Positions 17,157 through 27,337 of a DNA stretch of 64,000 nucleotides are shown piece by piece. The notes beneath the pieces were generated by a model. It was not told the DNA's origin. It was given only the letters and a program-made list of their open reading frames with translations, and did not search any database. A program made the position numbers and the translations under genes. Source of the DNA: Jeotgalibacillus sp. S-D1 (GTDB taxonomy: Bacteria > Bacillota > Bacilli > Bacillales > Jeotgalibacillaceae); assembly GCF_004358665.1 (NCBI RefSeq), contig NZ_SMZR01000005.1, forward strand, positions 124,001 through 188,000, read 5' to 3'. Every line of letters starts with the position of its first letter. Within the stretch, counting starts at the first letter, position 1.

Positions 17157-17780
17157 TCAGGACTCATATTTAGAAAAAATCTTCCGAAATATGATGGAAT
17201 TAATCAACGCAATAAGAGCAAATCCTCCAAATGTACCAAAGTACAGCCCTGACAACAATCCGACAGACGATGAAAAAACGATTATTAAGGGAAATACGTT
17301 TAAAAGAATTAATAGAATAAGATAGTGAAAATGAGAAATTCCCATTAGCAGTGAATTTAAAAGGATCTTTTTAATGGTATCTTCGTATCTGGAGATATAA
17401 GCAAAAACAAAAAGAAAAATACATAGATAAACAAATCCAAAAACGATAAGTACACTTGTCCAAAGAATTAAAGGAAGCCCGCCCGCATTCCCTAAAAGAC
17501 TGTAATTGACTCCAAATAACAGTCCTGCAGCAGCCATTATAAACCACACAATTGTACTTTGTTTAAAACTTCTCCGGTAAGAGAAGTAGAAACTCTTAAC
17601 GATCGTTTCATCTTCATTTTTAATTATTTTCAATAAAACGGAATACAAGGCGGTTGTTGACGCGCCGATTGTAACGATAGGAAGTGAAAACAACAAAAAC
17701 AGTGCATTTAATATAGCCAAATCAACAATTCTTGATAAAAACCTGAATAATGTTCCATCCAGTTGAAACACCTGGCTCAT
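17157..17780 (-). CDS. YesL-family membrane protein (DUF624)
   Basis: A 207-aa DUF624 protein with five or six helices; the family mark is the start FRFLSRIVDLAILNALFLLF with SLPIVTIGASTTALY. DUF624 genes accompany YesMN/LplABC-type carbohydrate operons, but their role is unknown. It is the last gene of the importer operon, 111 bp after the binding-protein gene. GAGGTGAG precedes the ATG. Confidence 0.75.
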   Translation of the reverse strand: MSQVFQLDGTLFRFLSRIVDLAILNALFLLFSLPIVTIGASTTALYSVLLKIIKNEDETIVKSFYFSYRRSFKQSTIVWFIMAAAGLLFGVNYSLLGNAGGLPLILWTSVLIVFGFVYLCIFLFVFAYISRYEDTIKKILLNSLLMGISHFHYLILLILLNVFPLIIVFSSSVGLLSGLYFGTFGGFALIALINSIIFRKIFSKYES

Positions 17781-17891
17781 GTTTGTTTCTCACCTCTTTT
17801 TAAACTGGAATGGATAAACCGGTCCTATTATTGCCAATTGGACCGGCTGCCATTTCAATTTTGTAGATTTCCAGCTAACTACCCGAAGAGC

Positions 17892-19439
17892 CTATTGAGC
17901 GGCTTCAAGGTTTTCCTGGTATCTTTTAAATGCCGCATTTTGGATATCTATATACTCGTCATAGCCCATTTGTTTAAGTTGATCAATATAATCATCCCAC
18001 TCTTTGGTCACTCCGCCTTCAACAACCCACTTCGACTGCATAGAACTCACAAAAGCAGAAAGGTCAACATTCAATGTATTTAATCGCTGCATCTCCTCTT
18101 GTGTATAAAAAACATTTGGAAATTCTTCTTTTGCATGCTGGTTAATTTCTTTGTCCAATTCAAGTTTAAGCCCATCACCGCCAGTAGTTGGGAGTGTAAC
18201 TTTTTCATTAAACCCTTCCCCTACATACTTCGGACCAAAGTCTCGTAATGAGTGTGTCCATGCAAATATATCTGCCGATTCCCCTTCGGGAGCATCCAGA
18301 ACTTTATATGTGCCATCTTCCAGCTTTTCAGTCCCGACACCGAAAGATCCATAAAACGTTTGAATACTGGCATCCTCCGTGTAAAATTTGTCTGCCCATT
18401 GGAGCAGCTTTGCCGGATCTTCCGCCTGTGTAGTAATCATAAACTCATTACGGGAATAAGTAGGAGCATCAGTCATTACGTACCGTTCTCCGTCAGGTCC
18501 TTTAAGTGCCGGCAGCTGAACGTATTCTCCGGCATTTGGGCCAAATATTGCATCTGCCGTCCAGCCTGTCCCCACGCCGACCCGGGAGCCATTTTCATCC
18601 TTCCTTTTTGCTTCTGCCATTGACTCATCCTGCGTAAACATTTCCTCATCAATTAAGCCTTCTTGATAGCTTTTATGCATCCATTCAATGCCTTCTTTAT
18701 ATTCTTCTGTAGTTGGCATGTAAACGGGCTTGCCTTCTTTCATTGTCATATAAACTTGAGGACTGCTTCCTTTAGGCAGACCAAATGGAAGCAAGTATTC
18801 AAAAGCACCCCCACCGTAAGGGATTTCATCATTCAAATCTCCATTTCCATTAGCATCCTGCTCCTTAAAAGCTTTTAAAACGTTATAAAATTCTTCATAA
18901 GTATCAGGCATTTCCAACCCCAAATTATCCAGCCACTTTTGATTAATAAAAAATGTGTTGCCCGCAACCGGCCTCATTGGAAGCTTTTTCGGCAGGCTGT
19001 AAATATGTCCATCAGGAGAAGTGGCGTTTGCGCGCAATGTTGGGTCTTCTTCAAAAGCGGCTTTTAAATTCGGCATGTTTTCGTCAATTAAATCTTCGAG
19101 CGGAATAAACATACTGGCGTTTTGCGCCATATCTGAATCACTCAATGCAATTGAGCCTAGAAATGCATCCGGCAAATCTCCGCCAGCCATTAACAGTGCT
19201 TTTTTATCTCCCCACTCACTGTTTTGATAAACATCCCATTTAATATCAATTCCAGCTTCTTTTTCTGTTTCTTCTACAAACCCTTTTAAGAAATCATCGC
19301 CCCAATCGGCCCATCGAACCGTTGCAATTTTATACGAGCCGTCATCTTCAGAATTTGAACCTGATGAATCATTACTGCAGGCAGCCATTAAGCTCGCTGC
19401 TAATGCAAAAGATAATGCTGCGTTCATTTTTTTCTTCAT
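17892..19439 (-). CDS. Oligosaccharide-binding lipoprotein (LplA/YtcQ type)
   Basis: A 515-aa extracellular solute-binding protein anchored by lipidation (signal peptide with lipobox LMAACSN, Cys at 21). The size and motifs such as YSLPKKLPMRPVAGN and GNGDLNDEIPY match the LplA/YtcQ family, which captures plant-derived oligosaccharides. GGGGGAA precedes the ATG. It is encoded after the two permease genes, and the 15-bp gap to the preceding one indicates one transcript. No ATPase is encoded nearby, so a shared MsmX-type ATPase is expected. Confidence 0.82.
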   Translation of the reverse strand: MKKKMNAALSFALAASLMAACSNDSSGSNSEDDGSYKIATVRWADWGDDFLKGFVEETEKEAGIDIKWDVYQNSEWGDKKALLMAGGDLPDAFLGSIALSDSDMAQNASMFIPLEDLIDENMPNLKAAFEEDPTLRANATSPDGHIYSLPKKLPMRPVAGNTFFINQKWLDNLGLEMPDTYEEFYNVLKAFKEQDANGNGDLNDEIPYGGGAFEYLLPFGLPKGSSPQVYMTMKEGKPVYMPTTEEYKEGIEWMHKSYQEGLIDEEMFTQDESMAEAKRKDENGSRVGVGTGWTADAIFGPNAGEYVQLPALKGPDGERYVMTDAPTYSRNEFMITTQAEDPAKLLQWADKFYTEDASIQTFYGSFGVGTEKLEDGTYKVLDAPEGESADIFAWTHSLRDFGPKYVGEGFNEKVTLPTTGGDGLKLELDKEINQHAKEEFPNVFYTQEEMQRLNTLNVDLSAFVSSMQSKWVVEGGVTKEWDDYIDQLKQMGYDEYIDIQNAAFKRYQENLEAAQ

Positions 19440-19454
19440 GTTTAATTCCCCCTG

Positions 19455-20375
19455 TTATTCTTTAATGGACCCTATCATAATTCCTTGGTTAAAATATTTT
19501 TGCAAAAATGGGTATAAGCACATGATTGGAAGCGTAGAAACGACGATTGCTGCATACTTCATCATTTCCGATAAGCTTCTTAGTTCCGATGCCAGAGAAC
19601 CCGAGGAAAAGCCAAGAAGGGATTCATTTGCGATCAATATTCTGCGCAGCACTAATTGGAGCGGCTGTAAATTTTCGTTTGTAAGATAAATCATTGCATT
19701 GAACCAGGAATTCCAAATGTCCACTGCCGTCCAAAGACCAATAACAGCAAGAACAGCTTTTGACAGCGGCAATACCATGGTGAAGAAAAAGCGGATTGTA
19801 CCGCACCCATCAATCTGTGCTGCTTCCCATAGGGTTTCTGGAAGACTTGTTTTAAAGAATGTTCTGGCAATAATAATGTTAAAACATGATACAGCAAATG
19901 GCAGCACCATTACCCAAAACGTATCCAACAGCCCAAAGTTTTTAATCACCAGATAGGTGGGCACTAATCCCCCGCCGACAAACATCGGGACAATGTAGAA
20001 AATAGAAATCCACTTTCGGCCAAATAGATCCTTCCTTGATAAGGCATAGCCTGCCGGAATATTAACCGCCAGCGCAATGAGCGTTCCAACCAGAGTATAA
20101 ATAATGGTATTTAAGTAACTTCTCCAAATCATTTCTTGTTTGAGCAATTCGATATAGCCAGCTAAATTCCACTCTTTTGGCCAAAACCATACGTTTCCGT
20201 TTGCCACGTCCGCAGGGTCACTGAAGGAAGCAATGATAATGAACCAGAGAGGATAAACAATCATCACAATCATTACGATCGCTATCCCATATACTGAAAG
20301 ATCAAACAGGCGATCCTGCAGGTTCTTATGGGTTCTTGTTTTTTTTGTTAACTTATTTTTCATTAATGCTTCCAA
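19455..20375 (-). CDS. ABC sugar permease (LplC/YtcP type)
   Basis: A 306-aa permease with six helices and the EAA loop ETLWEAAQIDGCGTIRFFF that contacts the ATPase. It follows the LplB-type gene by 16 bp. The start is TTG at 20375, chosen because GGGGAGG sits 8 bp before it; an ATG four codons later is less well placed. It forms the importer channel with the LplB-type partner. Confidence 0.82.
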   Translation of the reverse strand: MEALMKNKLTKKTRTHKNLQDRLFDLSVYGIAIVMIVMIVYPLWFIIIASFSDPADVANGNVWFWPKEWNLAGYIELLKQEMIWRSYLNTIIYTLVGTLIALAVNIPAGYALSRKDLFGRKWISIFYIVPMFVGGGLVPTYLVIKNFGLLDTFWVMVLPFAVSCFNIIIARTFFKTSLPETLWEAAQIDGCGTIRFFFTMVLPLSKAVLAVIGLWTAVDIWNSWFNAMIYLTNENLQPLQLVLRRILIANESLLGFSSGSLASELRSLSEMMKYAAIVVSTLPIMCLYPFLQKYFNQGIMIGSIKE

Positions 20376-20391
20376 TCTTTTATCCTCCCCT

Positions 20392-21360
20392 CTATATTAA
20401 ACTCGTATTCGTTAATTTTTTAGACATCCAATTCACCAGCAACAGAATGATGATATTAACAACTGTGTTGAATAGGCCAATAGCGGTTGATAAACTATAT
20501 TGAAAGTTTTGAAGACCGATCTTATATACGTAAGTAGAAATAACTTCACTGCCGGTTAAGTTCAATTGATTTTGCAATAATAGCACTTTTTCAAAGCCTA
20601 CATTTAAAAGGCTGCCCGCTCTCAAAATCAATAAAATCATAGCAGTAGGTAAAAGCAATGGCAGATCAATATGAATGATTTTTTGCAGCTTGCTGGCACC
20701 GTCCACCGTTGCTGCTTCATAATAAGTTGGGTTAATGGCTGAGAGCGCCGCTAAGTAAATAATGCTGTCCCAGCCGACATGCTGCCACACATCACTCCAC
20801 ACATATACACTGCTGAACAATGAGGCATTTGATAACAAATTCGGCATATCAATACCGATCAGTCCCAGCACATTGGCAACCAGTCCTGTGCTTGGTGATA
20901 AAAAGAGTAAAATCATACCGCACATGACCATTGTCGAGATAAAATGCGGCAAGTAGGTTGTGACTTGAAATACTTTTTTAAAGGTGCCAACACGAATTTG
21001 ATTACATAAAATTGCCAGCGCAATTGGCAGCGGGAAGCCTACTAAGATACTATATAAGCTAATGGCCAGCGTATTTTTAATCGTGATATCAAATTGGTAC
21101 GAATTAAAATACTGAATAAAGTGCTTGAAACCTACCCACTGGCTTTCAAGTATTCCCAATGAGGGTGAATAATCTTTAAAAGCGATGACTAAACCATACA
21201 TTGGCAAATAACTAAAACAAATAAGTAGAATAATAGAAGGTATCAGCAATAGATATAGCGGTCCGCTCTTCTTCACTTGTTTCATTATTTTTGTCATTTT
21301 TCTTTCGTTTAAGATGACATGATTATGCGTAAAACCCTTAGTTAAAGCTTTATTATACAC
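20392..21360 (-). CDS. ABC sugar permease (LplB type)
   Basis: A permease with six helices (starting PLYLLLIPSIILLICF) and the EAA loop YYEAATVDGASKLQKI. The start is uncertain. GTG at 21360 has AGAAGGAG at ideal spacing and gives 322 aa, the family length. ATG at 21297 (301 aa) has a weak site. The longest frame, from 21471, lacks a ribosome site and would add an odd polar extension. It is the first gene of the operon and diverges from the YesM-type kinase gene, which probably senses the sugar and controls this importer. Confidence 0.75.
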   Translation of the reverse strand: MYNKALTKGFTHNHVILNERKMTKIMKQVKKSGPLYLLLIPSIILLICFSYLPMYGLVIAFKDYSPSLGILESQWVGFKHFIQYFNSYQFDITIKNTLAISLYSILVGFPLPIALAILCNQIRVGTFKKVFQVTTYLPHFISTMVMCGMILLFLSPSTGLVANVLGLIGIDMPNLLSNASLFSSVYVWSDVWQHVGWDSIIYLAALSAINPTYYEAATVDGASKLQKIIHIDLPLLLPTAMILLILRAGSLLNVGFEKVLLLQNQLNLTGSEVISTYVYKIGLQNFQYSLSTAIGLFNTVVNIIILLLVNWMSKKLTNTSLI

Positions 21361-21553
21361 AGCTGCCACTCCTTCTATTAATTGTTGATACAGCTCTCGC
21401 CCTCCCTTTATCTGATACTCCTGATTATATGACAGCGCATACATTTTAAAATAGCTGTAAACGGACTCCATATTTGTACAATTCGGATAAATTAATCTTT
21501 AAATACAACAAAATAACACTATTCAGTCATGATTTATTGATTCAAACGCTTTC

Positions 21554-21581
21554 TTGACGTTTTTGTGCTAGAAAGTATAAT
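21554..21581 (+). promoter_or_regulatory. Sigma-A promoter of the kinase gene
   Basis: TTGACG (21554-21559) and TATAAT (21576-21581) are separated by 16 bp. Transcription would start near 21589 and reach the GTG start at 21625. An AACGCTTTC stretch just upstream is only a poor match to a catabolite-repression site. Confidence 0.7.
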
Positions 21582-21624
21582 CTGATTCTTTATAATGAAG
21601 GTATGTTGTGTTAGGGGGGAGAAA

Positions 21625-23328
21625 GTGCAGTTCTTTATTGGAGATCGATCTTCACGTTCGATTGACTATTACTTAAAAGGCCTTTTAATCATCTTAATTT
21701 CGATTTTTTTAATTAATCTGTTAGTTAGTTTCTTAATCGTCACTACTACAAGGCAACAAAGCATTAATTATGTTACGGATACAGTCCATTTGTATCTGAA
21801 CGAAGCTCAGCAGAAATTGGACGCCATCGATCATTTTATGATCTGGACGGTGAAGAATGATCCATTACTTGAGAATATAGAAGAATCTCAGGGAATGGAA
21901 GAATTACCGGAAAGCATTAGTGACTTTAGATCAAGAGTGATTGATTTTCAACACTCTACCGGCAGCGAATATCAATTCTTTTTAGCTTTAAAAGAAGAAA
22001 ACTTTTTTTTAAATACTTCCCCTCTTCGAATGGGATATTCGGAATATCTTGAGGCAAAACAGTTTTTTTTAACCGAAATACAACGTTCTGCTACTTATGA
22101 AAACTTGTATACATGGCAATCTGTTAAACTAAACGATGAATTCTACTTGTTTCATTCACTAGAATACAATAACAGAACCCTTATTTCCTTGGTTGCCGTA
22201 GAGGATATTCTGCTTCCATTACGAAAGATCAATTTAGGAGATAATGGACTGATTGTAATGAAAAACGAAGAAGTCGGATACCTCTCTGACCCCGGTAACG
22301 TAGAGATGCTTCAAACACAAAAATGGAACCGGCTTTTTAGCAGCTACCTCTTATTTGAAGAAAGTGAAACATCTCTTCCTTTTTCGCTGCATGTATCTGT
22401 AGATCATTTCAGTGCCTTTAAAAAGGTAGTTTTTGCCCAATTGGCCCTTATTTTAGCCACCCTTCTCATTAGTGTTATTCTATTTATCATTTTAAAATAT
22501 ATCAAAACTAATGTGATATCCCCTGTCCAGCTCTTCTCTAAAAATTTATCAGCTATAAACAAAAATAACGAAACCATTGATTTTGAAAGCAGCAGTATTA
22601 AGGAACTCGAGCAGGCTGGTATTCAATTTAAGGTATTAATTAATGAAATCAAAAAATTAAAAGTAAATATTTATGAAAAGGAATTTGAAAAAAAGCAGAT
22701 TCAAATGGACTTTTTAAAATTGCAAATCAAACCACACTTTTATTTAAATTGCCTAACAACCATTTACAGTATGGCTCAAATGGAAATGTATAAAGAAATA
22801 AAAGAAATGACGTTGGCTACCTCAAAATACTTCAGGTATTTGTTTCAAACAAACCAAAATTTTGTCATGCTTCAGAAGGAATTGGATCATATAAATGATT
22901 ACCTGGACATCCAAAAACTGCTTCATGTACAAGCTTTTCATTTTAAAAGCTTTATTGAAACAGGAACGGATAAAGCAAAAATTCCGCCTTTTGCCCTGCA
23001 AACCTTTATTGAAAACACAGTGAAGCATTCCGTTTCTCTAGATGAACAGATTGATATTTCAATACGAATCGAATATTCACATGAAAGGAATGAATGGATC
23101 AAAATAGAAATATCAGATAGCGGTCCGGGCTTTTCCTCGGATGTTTTAAGCAGGCTGCAAAACAATGTTCCATTATCAAACAAGGAAGGCAATCATATTG
23201 GCATAAACAATGTGCTTCAAAGGCTGAAGCTTCTATATGGAGAGGAATTTTCAATCGAATTTTTTAACGGCCCTGAAGGTGGCGCTTCGATTGTTCTCGT
23301 TTTGCCCTATATGGTTTATGAGGAGTGA
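21625..23328 (+). CDS. YesM-family sensor histidine kinase
   Basis: A 567-aa membrane kinase. It has a helix at about 18-42, an extracellular sensor region of about 235 residues, a second helix at about 272-295, a HAMP-like linker, the His_kinase domain (phospho-histidine in LQIKPHFYLNCL) and a HATPase domain with FIENTVKHS and SGPGFSS. The GTG at 21625 lies 3 bp after AGGGGGGAG; the ATG at 21595 has no ribosome site and sits next to the promoter. Such kinases sense extracellular oligosaccharides with the binding protein and phosphorylate a YesN-type regulator. Here that partner gene is frameshifted. Confidence 0.82.
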   Translation: MQFFIGDRSSRSIDYYLKGLLIILISIFLINLLVSFLIVTTTRQQSINYVTDTVHLYLNEAQQKLDAIDHFMIWTVKNDPLLENIEESQGMEELPESISDFRSRVIDFQHSTGSEYQFFLALKEENFFLNTSPLRMGYSEYLEAKQFFLTEIQRSATYENLYTWQSVKLNDEFYLFHSLEYNNRTLISLVAVEDILLPLRKINLGDNGLIVMKNEEVGYLSDPGNVEMLQTQKWNRLFSSYLLFEESETSLPFSLHVSVDHFSAFKKVVFAQLALILATLLISVILFIILKYIKTNVISPVQLFSKNLSAINKNNETIDFESSSIKELEQAGIQFKVLINEIKKLKVNIYEKEFEKKQIQMDFLKLQIKPHFYLNCLTTIYSMAQMEMYKEIKEMTLATSKYFRYLFQTNQNFVMLQKELDHINDYLDIQKLLHVQAFHFKSFIETGTDKAKIPPFALQTFIENTVKHSVSLDEQIDISIRIEYSHERNEWIKIEISDSGPGFSSDVLSRLQNNVPLSNKEGNHIGINNVLQRLKLLYGEEFSIEFFNGPEGGASIVLVLPYMVYEE

Positions 23329-23333
23329 ATAGG

Positions 23334-24940
23334 ATGAATATCTTGATTGTGGATGATGACCGATTCGTTATAGCCGCTTTAAAGCAAAAAATGGATTGGA
23401 CTTCATAAAAGAAGTTTATAGCGCTTCTAATATTCGCCAGGCGCAAAATATATTTAAGGAAAACACGATTCACATTTTGATTTCCGATATTGAAATGCCA
23501 CAGGGAAGCGGCCTGGAACTGTTATCCTGGATCAGATCGGAGAAATATGAAACTCAGGCCATCTTCCTTACCAACTTTGCAGATTTTAACTATGCGCAAA
23601 AAGCAATTGAACTTCAAAGTTTCGATTATTATTTAAAGCCTATTGAATTCGACAAATTAGAATTAATTATAAAAAAGGCTATAAATAAAGTAGAAGTCAG
23701 CAAAACAAACGAGCAATCGATTGAAATAGGTAACTATTGGAAGAAGAATAAAGAAGAACTGCAAAAGCATTTTTGGCAGATGCATTTAAAAGATGACGAA
23801 CTGTTTTCTGAAGAAGATCTTCAGAAACAGTTGAAACTTAAACATATGGAGTATTCGTTAGAAGATCGTTTCGTTCCAGTGTTGATCGATTGTTTCCCCT
23901 ATACATTCGCAGAGCAAAACAAGAAGATCATTTCAATCATGGATCAAGAAAGTAATTTTCAATACAAATTGAAAAAGTTGATTATGGAAGCTTTTAGTAC
24001 ACAGGACATTCATTTAGACAGTTTTGTTAAATTCAATCAAAATACAGATGAATATTTAGCACTTTTTATTAGGGAAGAAGGGAATGATGTGCCGCTTGAA
24101 GAATGGGTTAATTCCTGCAACAAGTTTATTGTAACGGTTCAGGATCAACTGAATAGTGATGTTCAGTGCAGCATTGGGCCAGTGAGTTCTTTGAGGCTAA
24201 TAAAACAGACATTTAAAGAACTACATGAATTTAAAAAAGAGACTATCGACTTTCGAAACAAAACCTTCATTTTCAATCCTCTGGATAAAGAGTTCACAAA
24301 ATATGCTGAGCCAAATTTACAGCTTTTAGAGCATTATCTTGAAACGGAAAATAGGCTAAGCTTTGTCAACAAATGCTATCAGTATCTGACGACCCTCGTA
24401 AACAAAGAGGCTCTGAATTATCAAGTGCTGTGCAGCTTTAGGCTGGATATCACACAGCTAATCTATACGCACCTAAAGAAAAAAGAGATTTTAGCAAATA
24501 AACTGTTTCAAGGAAAGACACATGATATCTTACTGGAGCAGTCACCAAGATCGGTTGAAGATATCATGACTTATATTTCCCATTTAGTGGATGTTTCCTT
24601 GGAGTATATGGCATTCACTGAGTCCCAAAAATCAATTATCAATACTATTTGTGATTATATTGACCAGCATTATCAGGAAAATATCACTCGAAATAGTCTG
24701 GCTAAGATTGTTTACCTTAGCCCGGATTACATTGCACGTTTTTTTAAAAAAGAAATGGGCATTTCCCTTGTAAATTTTATAAAAAAAAGAGTCGAAATCG
24801 CAAAGGAATTACTCGCCCACACAGAATTACCAATTCATATTATTTCTGATAAAGTAGGATATGGAAATTATTCTTATTTTACAAAGATTTTTAAGAAAGA
24901 AACAAATTATACACCTGTTGAATTTCGGAAAAATACCTAA
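23334..24940 (+). pseudogene. YesN/AraC-type response regulator, frameshifted near its start
   Basis: The proper start, ATG 23334 (GGAGTGAATAGG upstream, 5 bp after the kinase stop), reads MNILIVDDDRF and on to KMDW, then hits TAA after two more codons. From about 23395 the -1 related frame carries the rest: phospho-acceptor ISDIEMPQGSG, receiver lysine YYLKPIEF, a long linker, and two AraC helix-turn-helix motifs ending NYSYFTKIFKKETNYTP. The family usually has two residues between this DW and the next L, so a 10-nt deletion between TTGG repeats explains the break. A TTG at 23396 could start a shortened protein lacking the acidic pocket. An assembly error is possible. Confidence 0.8.
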
Positions 24941-24990
24941 GGGGTTTTATTTTTTTTGCCAACCTATTATTTTATCAGGGAGAGAAAAAT

Positions 24991-25446
24991 ATGAATGAAG
25001 AATCACAGAAATACTGGGACGAATACTGGAATGATCGAGATCAAACTAAACCAAAAAAAGTAAGTGACTGGCAATTCGGAGCCAGCCCGGATCAATTGGC
25101 TCAATTAGTAATAGACGAAGTTAAAACAGCGACTTGCTCTGGACTGATTTTTTATGAAATTGAAAAGGAACCACTGCCTGCCATTGAAGACTACAGTGTT
25201 GTTTTAAGCAGCAATGATAAACCTTTGGCGATCATTAAAACAGTAGATGTTAACATCATGCCCATGAATGAAGTCCCGGAGGAATTTGCGATTGCAGAAG
25301 GTGAAGGCGATAGAACCTACCAATATTGGAAGGAAGTTCACGAAAAATTCTTCACTAAAGAGTTAAATGAGGTCGGTCTTGCGTATTCAGAGGATATGAT
25401 GTTAGTATGTGAACGTTTTGAGTTGGTGGATGTAAAGAACAAGTAA
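24991..25446 (+). CDS. ASCH-domain protein (DUF984 type)
   Basis: A 151-aa soluble ASCH protein: N-terminal YWDEYWNDRD, then core KTATCSGLIFYEIE and VVLSSNDKPLAIIKTVDV, and ending EDMMLVCERFELV. ASCH proteins are RNA-binding or act on modified nucleosides; the exact role here is unknown. GGGAGAG lies 6 bp before the ATG. Monocistronic, 50 bp after the broken regulator gene. Confidence 0.75.
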   Translation: MNEESQKYWDEYWNDRDQTKPKKVSDWQFGASPDQLAQLVIDEVKTATCSGLIFYEIEKEPLPAIEDYSVVLSSNDKPLAIIKTVDVNIMPMNEVPEEFAIAEGEGDRTYQYWKEVHEKFFTKELNEVGLAYSEDMMLVCERFELVDVKNK

Positions 25447-25496
25447 AAATATGCTTGGGGGTTGAACTGAAAAGGAGCCCCTTACGCTGAAAATGT

Positions 25497-25533
25497 AAAA
25501 GCACCAATCGCAATCGCTGCGATTGGTGCTTTT
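25497..25533. terminator. Bidirectional terminator
   Basis: A 16-bp perfect stem (AAAAGCACCAATCGCA and complement) around a 5-nt loop lies between the ASCH gene and the convergent BCCT gene and can end both transcripts. Confidence 0.88.
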
Positions 25534-25540
25534 GGTATTT

Positions 25541-27058
25541 TTAGCGCAAAGGCTTTTCTTTCCGACGCGGCGGGATTGTTCGCCCGGCTTTGATGTCCTG
25601 GTTAAATGATTTTACTAAAGAGTAGGACATAACGAGTAAGATAAACGTTAACGGCAAAGCACTTACGATGATCGCCGTTTGAAGAGCGGAAAGACCTCCT
25701 GAACCCAACAGCACCAGTGTAGAAGCTGAGAGAATAAGTCCCCAAGTGATTTTCACTCGATTTGGAGGATTTAACATCCCTCCTGTTGTCTGCATTCCTA
25801 ATACAAATGTAGCGGAATCCGCAGAGGTAATGAAAAAGGTTGTGATTAACAGGACTGACAGTGCAGATAAGATCGCTCCAAATGGAAGCTGATCATACAC
25901 CATAAATAAGGCCGTTTCAATCGACTGGCCGGAGATATCAATTCCTTGTGTCAATTCTAAATGAATGCCTGTGCCGCCAAATACCGTAAACCAAAATGCA
26001 CATAAGGCAGCTGGAATTAACAGGACAGCAATCGTAAACTCACGAACAGTTCTCCCTTTTGAAACCCGGGCAATGAACATCCCTACAAAAGGTGTCCACG
26101 AAATCCACCATGCCCAGTAGAATATGGTCCAGGCTTGCGTCCACTCGGCTTCCTGACTGTTAAAGGGAGAAAGTCTTAAGCCCATACGGGGAAGATTTTG
26201 CAGATATTCGCCTAATGTATTAACAAAGAGATTTAATATAAACAAGGTTGGTCCTAAAACGAGCATCGCAAAAAGTAACAGGACAGCCAGGGACATATTA
26301 ATATTACTCAACCATTTGATCCCTTTTGAAATTCCTGTTGAAGCAGAAACGATAAAGAGCACGGTGACAACGGCCATAATCGTTAATTGAATGCCAAAGT
26401 TATACGGAATTCCGATCAAATATTGCAGGCCGGAATTAATTTGCTGTGATCCAAGTCCTAATGAAGCAGCGACTCCAAATAGTGTAGCAAATACAGCAAT
26501 GACATCGACCGCAATGCCCATTCCCCCCTTTGCTCTCTTTTCACCAATGACAGGGGTCAAGGTTGCACTCATTAATCCTGGTGCACCGCGATTAAATTTA
26601 AAATAAGCCAGTGCTAAAGCAACGATGGCATAGATAGCCCATGCATGAAGGCCCCAATGTAAAATGGTATAACGCAACCCTAAAACAGCTGACTCTTCCG
26701 TACCTCCTTCTCCATATGGAGGAGTGGCGAAATGAGAAACAGGTTCTGATACTCCATAAAAAAGCAGGCCAATACCCATACCCGCCGAAAAAAGCATGGC
26801 AATCCATGTAAGTCTGTTGTATTCAGGCTTATCATCTGGTTTTCCAAGTTTGATTTTACCGAAAGGTCCCACAATCATAATAATGGCAAAAATGAGGAAA
26901 AATGTAGCGATTAGTTGATAGAACCAGCCAAAGTTTACAAGTACGAATGCTTGGGATGCATTCATGGCATCGGCCAGTCTTCCGGGGATTAACACACCAA
27001 TTAAAACAAATAGTATGGCGATTCCTACAGAAATTAGTAAAGTCTTATTTCCTTTCAA
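25541..27058 (-). CDS. BCCT-family glycine betaine/choline transporter (OpuD-like)
   Basis: A 505-aa secondary transporter with twelve helices. Family marks are GMGIGLLFYGVSEPV, the substrate-binding tryptophan stretch FYWAWWISWTPFVGMF and SKGRTVREF. It imports glycine betaine or a related quaternary amine with Na+, which helps growth at high salinity. The start is TTG at 27058 with a weak AAAGAG site; no better in-frame start was found. Monocistronic. The exact substrate cannot be read from sequence. Confidence 0.85.
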   Translation of the reverse strand: MKGNKTLLISVGIAILFVLIGVLIPGRLADAMNASQAFVLVNFGWFYQLIATFFLIFAIIMIVGPFGKIKLGKPDDKPEYNRLTWIAMLFSAGMGIGLLFYGVSEPVSHFATPPYGEGGTEESAVLGLRYTILHWGLHAWAIYAIVALALAYFKFNRGAPGLMSATLTPVIGEKRAKGGMGIAVDVIAVFATLFGVAASLGLGSQQINSGLQYLIGIPYNFGIQLTIMAVVTVLFIVSASTGISKGIKWLSNINMSLAVLLLFAMLVLGPTLFILNLFVNTLGEYLQNLPRMGLRLSPFNSQEAEWTQAWTIFYWAWWISWTPFVGMFIARVSKGRTVREFTIAVLLIPAALCAFWFTVFGGTGIHLELTQGIDISGQSIETALFMVYDQLPFGAILSALSVLLITTFFITSADSATFVLGMQTTGGMLNPPNRVKITWGLILSASTLVLLGSGGLSALQTAIIVSALPLTFILLVMSYSLVKSFNQDIKAGRTIPPRRKEKPLR

Positions 27059-27337
27059 TGCGCATCAACTCTTTCATTTTTTTTGTTACCCTCTCAATCT
27101 ACAAAGTCTCATAAATCGACAGGATTCCTGTTTTAATAAGTGAATTATTATCATAACATAGTTCGCAGGACTTTTAATGCCCCTGCCTGGAGACCGGTGA
27201 TTTAAGTTGGTGGGAAGAATTGCTCTCCCCCCTGCTGTGAACGGGTGTATCAATGTATTAATTATATCCTGCTAAAAACAGAACTTTTTGATTTTATAAA
27301 CGTAGTAACTATTATTCACACAAAGGAGGAATTACTG

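Noticed and set aside
20392-21471. Longest frame of the LplB-type permease from ATG 21471
   Set aside because: The extra N-terminal residues are polar, unlike the family, and lack a ribosome site, whereas GTG 21360 has AGAAGGAG at good spacing.
21541-21554. Possible catabolite-repression (cre) site before the kinase gene
   Set aside because: It differs from the consensus at three fixed positions.
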